The notes below the pieces were generated by a model. That model made no database searches and had not been told where the DNA came from. It saw only the letters and a program-made list of their open reading frames with translations. Source: AP-15 sp035509615 (lineage in GTDB: Bacteria; Pseudomonadota; Alphaproteobacteria; ATCC43930; CGMCC-115725). Taken from it: DNA of 24,199 bases. Shown piece by piece: positions 21,141 to 24,199 of this stretch; positions within the stretch are counted from its first letter, which is position 1; the number at the start of each line of letters is the position of its first letter. Made by a program: the position numbers and the translations under genes. The stretch spans positions 1 to 24,199 of the forward strand of contig DATJLK010000132.1 in the NCBI GenBank assembly GCA_035509615.1, given 5' to 3'.

Positions 21141-21950
21141 ATGTCCGAAGAGAAGAAAGATAAATTTCACGTCGACCTGAAGCTCAAGCGAAAAGAGTAT
21201 GAGCACGAATTGGCGCGCTTGCATGCTGAACTCGTCAAGCTGCAGCAATGGGTCGTGCACGAGCAGCTGAAAATCTGCATCGTTTTCGAAGGCCGCGACG
21301 GCGCCGGCAAGGGCGGTACGATCAAGGCCATTACCGAACGGGTCAGTCCGCGCATCTTTCGCGTCGTGGCGCTGCCGGCGCCGACCGAACGCGAAAAGTC
21401 GCAGATGTACGCGCAGCGCTACATCGCGCACCTGCCCGCTGGTGGCGAGGTCGTGCTGTTCGACCGCAGCTGGTATAATCGCGCCGGTGTCGAGCGGGTG
21501 ATGGGCTTTTGCACGGCCGATCAGACCCACCGCTTTTTGCAGACAACCCCGATCTTCGAAAAAGCGATCGCCGATTCCGGCACAATCCTGCTCAAATATT
21601 GGCTGGAAGTCAGCCGCGAAGAACAGACACGGCGACTCGAAGCTCGAATCGACGACCCTCGCAAGATCTGGAAATTATCGGACATGGATTTGAAATCTTA
21701 TGCGCATTGGTATGATTATTCCCGGGCGCGCGACGAGATGTTTCTGGCGACCGATACCGCCTGGGCACCTTGGTACGTTATCCGTTCCGACAACAAGCGG
21801 CGGGCGCGCTTGAACGCTATTTCGCACATCCTGAGCCGGATCCCCTATCAGGAATTGCCACGCGCCAAGGTCAAATTGCCCGAGCCGCAGAGCCGCGGCA
21901 ACTATCGGGATCCGGATTATCCGTTCCGTTTTGTGCCCGAGGTGTTTTGA
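21141..21950 (+). CDS. ppk2: Polyphosphate kinase 2 (PPK2 family)
   Basis: PPK2 transfers phosphate between polyphosphate and nucleotides, usually making GTP or ATP from GDP or ADP. The 269-residue protein has Walker A FEGRDGAGKGG (about residues 49-59), Walker B VVLFDRSWYNRAGVERVMGF (about 104-123), the lid region RLEARIDDPRKIWKLSDMD, and the C-terminal YPFRFVPEVF. The single-domain length suits class I PPK2. I prefer ATG 21141 (MSEEKKDKFHVDL), with GGGTGAG just upstream; GTG 21045 in the same frame would add 32 residues without a clear ribosome site. A MazG, PPK1 or PPX gene is not nearby. The 148 bases after it hold nothing I can name. Confidence 0.93.
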   Translation: MSEEKKDKFHVDLKLKRKEYEHELARLHAELVKLQQWVVHEQLKICIVFEGRDGAGKGGTIKAITERVSPRIFRVVALPAPTEREKSQMYAQRYIAHLPAGGEVVLFDRSWYNRAGVERVMGFCTADQTHRFLQTTPIFEKAIADSGTILLKYWLEVSREEQTRRLEARIDDPRKIWKLSDMDLKSYAHWYDYSRARDEMFLATDTAWAPWYVIRSDNKRRARLNAISHILSRIPYQELPRAKVKLPEPQSRGNYRDPDYPFRFVPEVF

Positions 21951-22098
21951 TTCGAGTGGGCGCAGTTATAGAAAAGCGGGATAAAAGCGGGTCCAGCCCC
22001 ACGCGGTATGCGGCGAACCGGCTGGCAAGATCGGTTGTCATCGTCCGCCGTGCGCGGCCTCGCCATAATCCTCGGCCTCGGCCGGGCCGAGCCAGCCG

Positions 22099-23622
22099 TT
22101 ATTCGGCGCTGGCCAGATCGAACAGGCGATGCAGCCGCTCGGAAAACCATGCCGCAACCCCGCTTGGCGGCAGGGTCTGATCGATCTGCGGCGAGGTGAG
22201 CAACTCGCCCGCCGCCTGGCGCCGGGCAAGCGCGCGGCACATTTCGCGCGAGACCTCCTGCCGCGCCTCAAGCACCGGCGCCAGGTCCTCTTTTCGCAAT
22301 TCATAGATCGTGATCGCGGTGAGCGCGGTGACCGTCGCCTCCGCGGCATGGCCCGTCAGCAGCCCGACCTCGCCAAAATGATCGCCGGGGCCCAGGCGCA
22401 GCAACTCGATCTCGCCCTCGGAATGCAGTTGCGTGATCGACGCCACGCCCGCTCCGATAAAAGACATCGAATTAAGTATATCACCGGGCCTGACCAGCTT
22501 TTCTTCGGCATCATAGTGCCGCTCTTTGGTCGCGGCGGCGAGCTTCTTGCGCTCTTCGTCGGCCAAACTGGCAAAGATCATGACCAGATCGAGCGCGCGC
22601 TCAGCGGCGGTCTTCGCCGCTCCGTCCGAGGCGGGCGAGGGCTGCCAACCCAGGAGATTCTGGGTCGAAGCCAGATCGATCCCGGCCGCCGACAGATGGC
22701 GCGAGATGCGGTCGAACAGATCGTTTTGCGCGCGCGTCGAGTGCGCCAATTCCTCGACAAAAAAGCTGACCTCGATGCTGATCGCATCCGAGGTGATCGT
22801 CTTGACCGCGATCAGCGGGGCAGGTGTAGCCAAAATCAACCGGGTATTCAGGACCGCTTGTTGCAGGATTTCGACGCCGGTGGCGGGCGGCGTGTTGGCC
22901 GCGAGTTGAACCGTCACGGTCATGCCGTGGATGCCGGAAGGCGAACTGGCATTGACGATCTTGGCCTTGGCGATCGTGCTGTTCGGAAGGATCGCCAGAT
23001 CACGCTTTGCGGTCAGGACGTGCGTAGCGCGCCAATTGATCTCGATGACCCGGCCATCGGTCGCTCCGTCGATGCTGATCCAGTCACCCGGCCGATACGG
23101 GCGGCTGAAATTCAGCACGATTCCGGAAAAAAGATCGCTAAGGGTGCTCTGCAGCGCCAGTCCGAGGACGATCGCAATGACCCCCGAGGTTGCGACCAGC
23201 CCGCGGATCGGCAGATCGAAGACATACGAAATGATCGCAAATATCGCAGATAAATAAACGACGCCGGCAAGCAGATCCTGGATCAGCTTTCCTTCACGCG
23301 GACGATGCTCGGTGACGACAAAAACGCGCAGAAAGCCGACGAGAAGCCAGGCGGTCCATAACCACCAGGCGATTTTAAGCGCCGCGTGAACCGCGTCCTG
23401 AAATGGCTCCCCGGTCAGCCTCAGCGGCTGGTACGGCACCACCCCGGCGCGCAACAGCACAATTGTCAGAACCACGAGGGAAAAGACCCGCACCATGGCA
23501 CGGGCGAGCGGGTAGCGGCGGAAGAACAAATGCGTCAGCACCCCGCCCATCGAAAAGATGGCCATGGTGATGACCAGCGGGTCGCGCACGGCTAGCGCCG
23601 CCGCCGACGGCATGTCCATCAT
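22099..23622 (-). CDS. MscS-family mechanosensitive channel with C-terminal cyclic-nucleotide-binding-like domain
   Basis: A 507-residue inner-membrane channel. About five membrane segments lie in residues 14-34, 42-62, 82-103, 119-137 and 141-168, the last being the pore helix (ATSGVIAIVLGLALQSTLSD). The MscS beta domain follows (RPYRPGDWISIDGATDGRV, then ILPNSTIAKAKIVN). Residues about 343-455 form a cyclic-nucleotide-binding-type fold, including the cassette FGEVGLLTGHAAEATV at 416-431. In nucleotide-binding members this cassette carries a PR pair; here those positions are Ala426-Ala427, so ordinary cAMP or cGMP phosphate binding is doubtful. The bCNG architecture is known in bacteria. The ATG at 23622 is chosen; ATG at 23619 or 23613 is possible. 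It is followed upstream, after 87 bases, by the Cys-rich gene on the same strand. Confidence 0.9.
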   Translation of the reverse strand: MMDMPSAAALAVRDPLVITMAIFSMGGVLTHLFFRRYPLARAMVRVFSLVVLTIVLLRAGVVPYQPLRLTGEPFQDAVHAALKIAWWLWTAWLLVGFLRVFVVTEHRPREGKLIQDLLAGVVYLSAIFAIISYVFDLPIRGLVATSGVIAIVLGLALQSTLSDLFSGIVLNFSRPYRPGDWISIDGATDGRVIEINWRATHVLTAKRDLAILPNSTIAKAKIVNASSPSGIHGMTVTVQLAANTPPATGVEILQQAVLNTRLILATPAPLIAVKTITSDAISIEVSFFVEELAHSTRAQNDLFDRISRHLSAAGIDLASTQNLLGWQPSPASDGAAKTAAERALDLVMIFASLADEERKKLAAATKERHYDAEEKLVRPGDILNSMSFIGAGVASITQLHSEGEIELLRLGPGDHFGEVGLLTGHAAEATVTALTAITIYELRKEDLAPVLEARQEVSREMCRALARRQAAGELLTSPQIDQTLPPSGVAAWFSERLHRLFDLASAE

Positions 23623-23709
23623 CTCGCCGCTACTCTCCGATCGTCTCCCGAGCCCGGAATATTTAGGCGGTTGGGCAGCCGGTGGCCACCCCGCCCGGCC
23701 GGCCAGCGC

Positions 23710-24199
23710 TCAGCGGCTACCGCGAGCCGCACTCAGCGCCTCGCCGCATTGCGGCGACAGCGATCCGGCGTGGGCGCGCAGACAGGCGATCGCCCGTCCA
23801 CCGCCAAGTGGCACGCCGCTGCAGAGGGCGCGGAAATCGCCGCTACAGGATTGCCGCAGCACCATCATCTGCTGGCGCATCGTCATCGGCGCCGCGGATG
23901 AGGCCGGCCCGGCCGATGGCGACGCCGCTGAGGCCGGCGCCGCATTCGATGAGGCGGCACCGCGCGGGGCGGCACCGCCCCTGACTGCCTGGACCGCGCG
24001 CTGACAAGCCGGCGAAAGCTGCGCCAAATTGCGCTCCAGACAGGCAAAGGCTGCCTGACCCGCGGCCGGGACATCGGCGCAATGCGCCCGGTAATCGGTC
24101 GGGCATGCCTGACGAATGGCGTTGCGCTGCGCTTCGCTCGCCTGCTGCGCCAGCGCCGGTCCGGCCAGCAACAAGATGGCAGCGAGCGCCGGGGCGCTG
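23710..24199 (-). CDS. Secreted Cys-rich-repeat protein (5' end outside window)
   Basis: The frame stays open to the window edge, so the N-terminus is missing. The visible start is the end of a signal peptide (SAPALAAILLLAGPALAQQ). Two related repeats of about 40 residues follow. The first is RQACPTDYRAHCADV then FACLERNLAQLSPACQ. The second is RQSCSGDFRALCSGV then IACLRAHAGSLSPQCG. Each has four Cys in the same spacing, the pattern of the cysteine-rich GLG1-type repeat found in many exported alphaproteobacterial proteins. An Ala/Ser/Pro linker joins them. Disulfides and periplasmic location are likely; function is unknown. A TTG at 24174 is an internal codon, not the true start. Confidence 0.8.
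   Translation of the reverse strand, partial: SAPALAAILLLAGPALAQQASEAQRNAIRQACPTDYRAHCADVPAAGQAAFACLERNLAQLSPACQRAVQAVRGGAAPRGAASSNAAPASAASPSAGPASSAAPMTMRQQMMVLRQSCSGDFRALCSGVPLGGGRAIACLRAHAGSLSPQCGEALSAARGSR

Noticed and set aside
22077..22091. CTCGGCC-G-GGCCGAG palindrome between ppk2 and the MscS gene as terminator
   Set aside because: There is effectively no loop and no T-run. In such GC-rich DNA a palindrome of this size is weak evidence.

Overview
The window is GC-rich and densely packed, with short spacers and frequent strand switches. Its gene content points to an alphaproteobacterium, probably near Rhodospirillales or Rhizobiales. The main reasons are the F1-ATPase zeta-inhibitor (DUF1476) gene beside a purS-purQ-purL-bolA-grxD block, the three-part PurS/PurQ/short-PurL FGAM synthase, and a perfect TTAA-N7-TTAA (CtrA-type) motif. 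The taxonomic placement is an inference from gene content; no rRNA or tRNA gene was seen.

Layout. 1-1574: the end of a GNAT acetyltransferase gene, overlapping purB. 1562-3626: a secreted Tyr/Pro-rich small protein (minus), a 532-base stretch with no convincing gene, a TauD/TfdA dioxygenase, and the zeta subunit (minus). 3723-8542: an NRDE/TANGO2 protein, purS, purQ, purL, bolA and a CGFS glutaredoxin. This is de novo purine synthesis followed by an Fe-S/iron pair; purC, which often lies beside purS in related genomes, is not here. 8539-9522: an exported propeller-like protein (minus). 9591-13873: a cystathionine gamma-synthase/lyase-type enzyme, then two MoeA-family genes. The first MoeA has lost standard motifs; the second is fused to a periplasmic-binding-protein-like domain.

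13874-14810: an AT-rich control region with the CtrA-type box, then a secreted CHAP-domain protein. 14865-17633: an amidase, an alpha/beta hydrolase (minus) and a YetF/DUF421 membrane protein (minus). 17887-20696: an LLM-class flavin monooxygenase-like protein, acetate kinase and a conserved small protein of unknown function. 20697-21044: a patch of gene debris, with a Na+/H+ antiporter fragment on minus and a 27-codon signal-peptide stub on plus. 21141-24199: a PPK2 polyphosphate kinase, a MscS channel with a C-terminal cyclic-nucleotide-binding-like domain (minus), and a Cys-rich-repeat secreted protein cut by the window edge (minus).

Most of this is ordinary chromosomal housekeeping. The items most worth follow-up are the asymmetric MoeA pair, the CtrA-type box before the CHAP gene, a short reading frame coupled to the purL start, the debris patch at 20.7-21.0 kb, and the MscS-CNBD channel lacking the usual phosphate-binding arginine.
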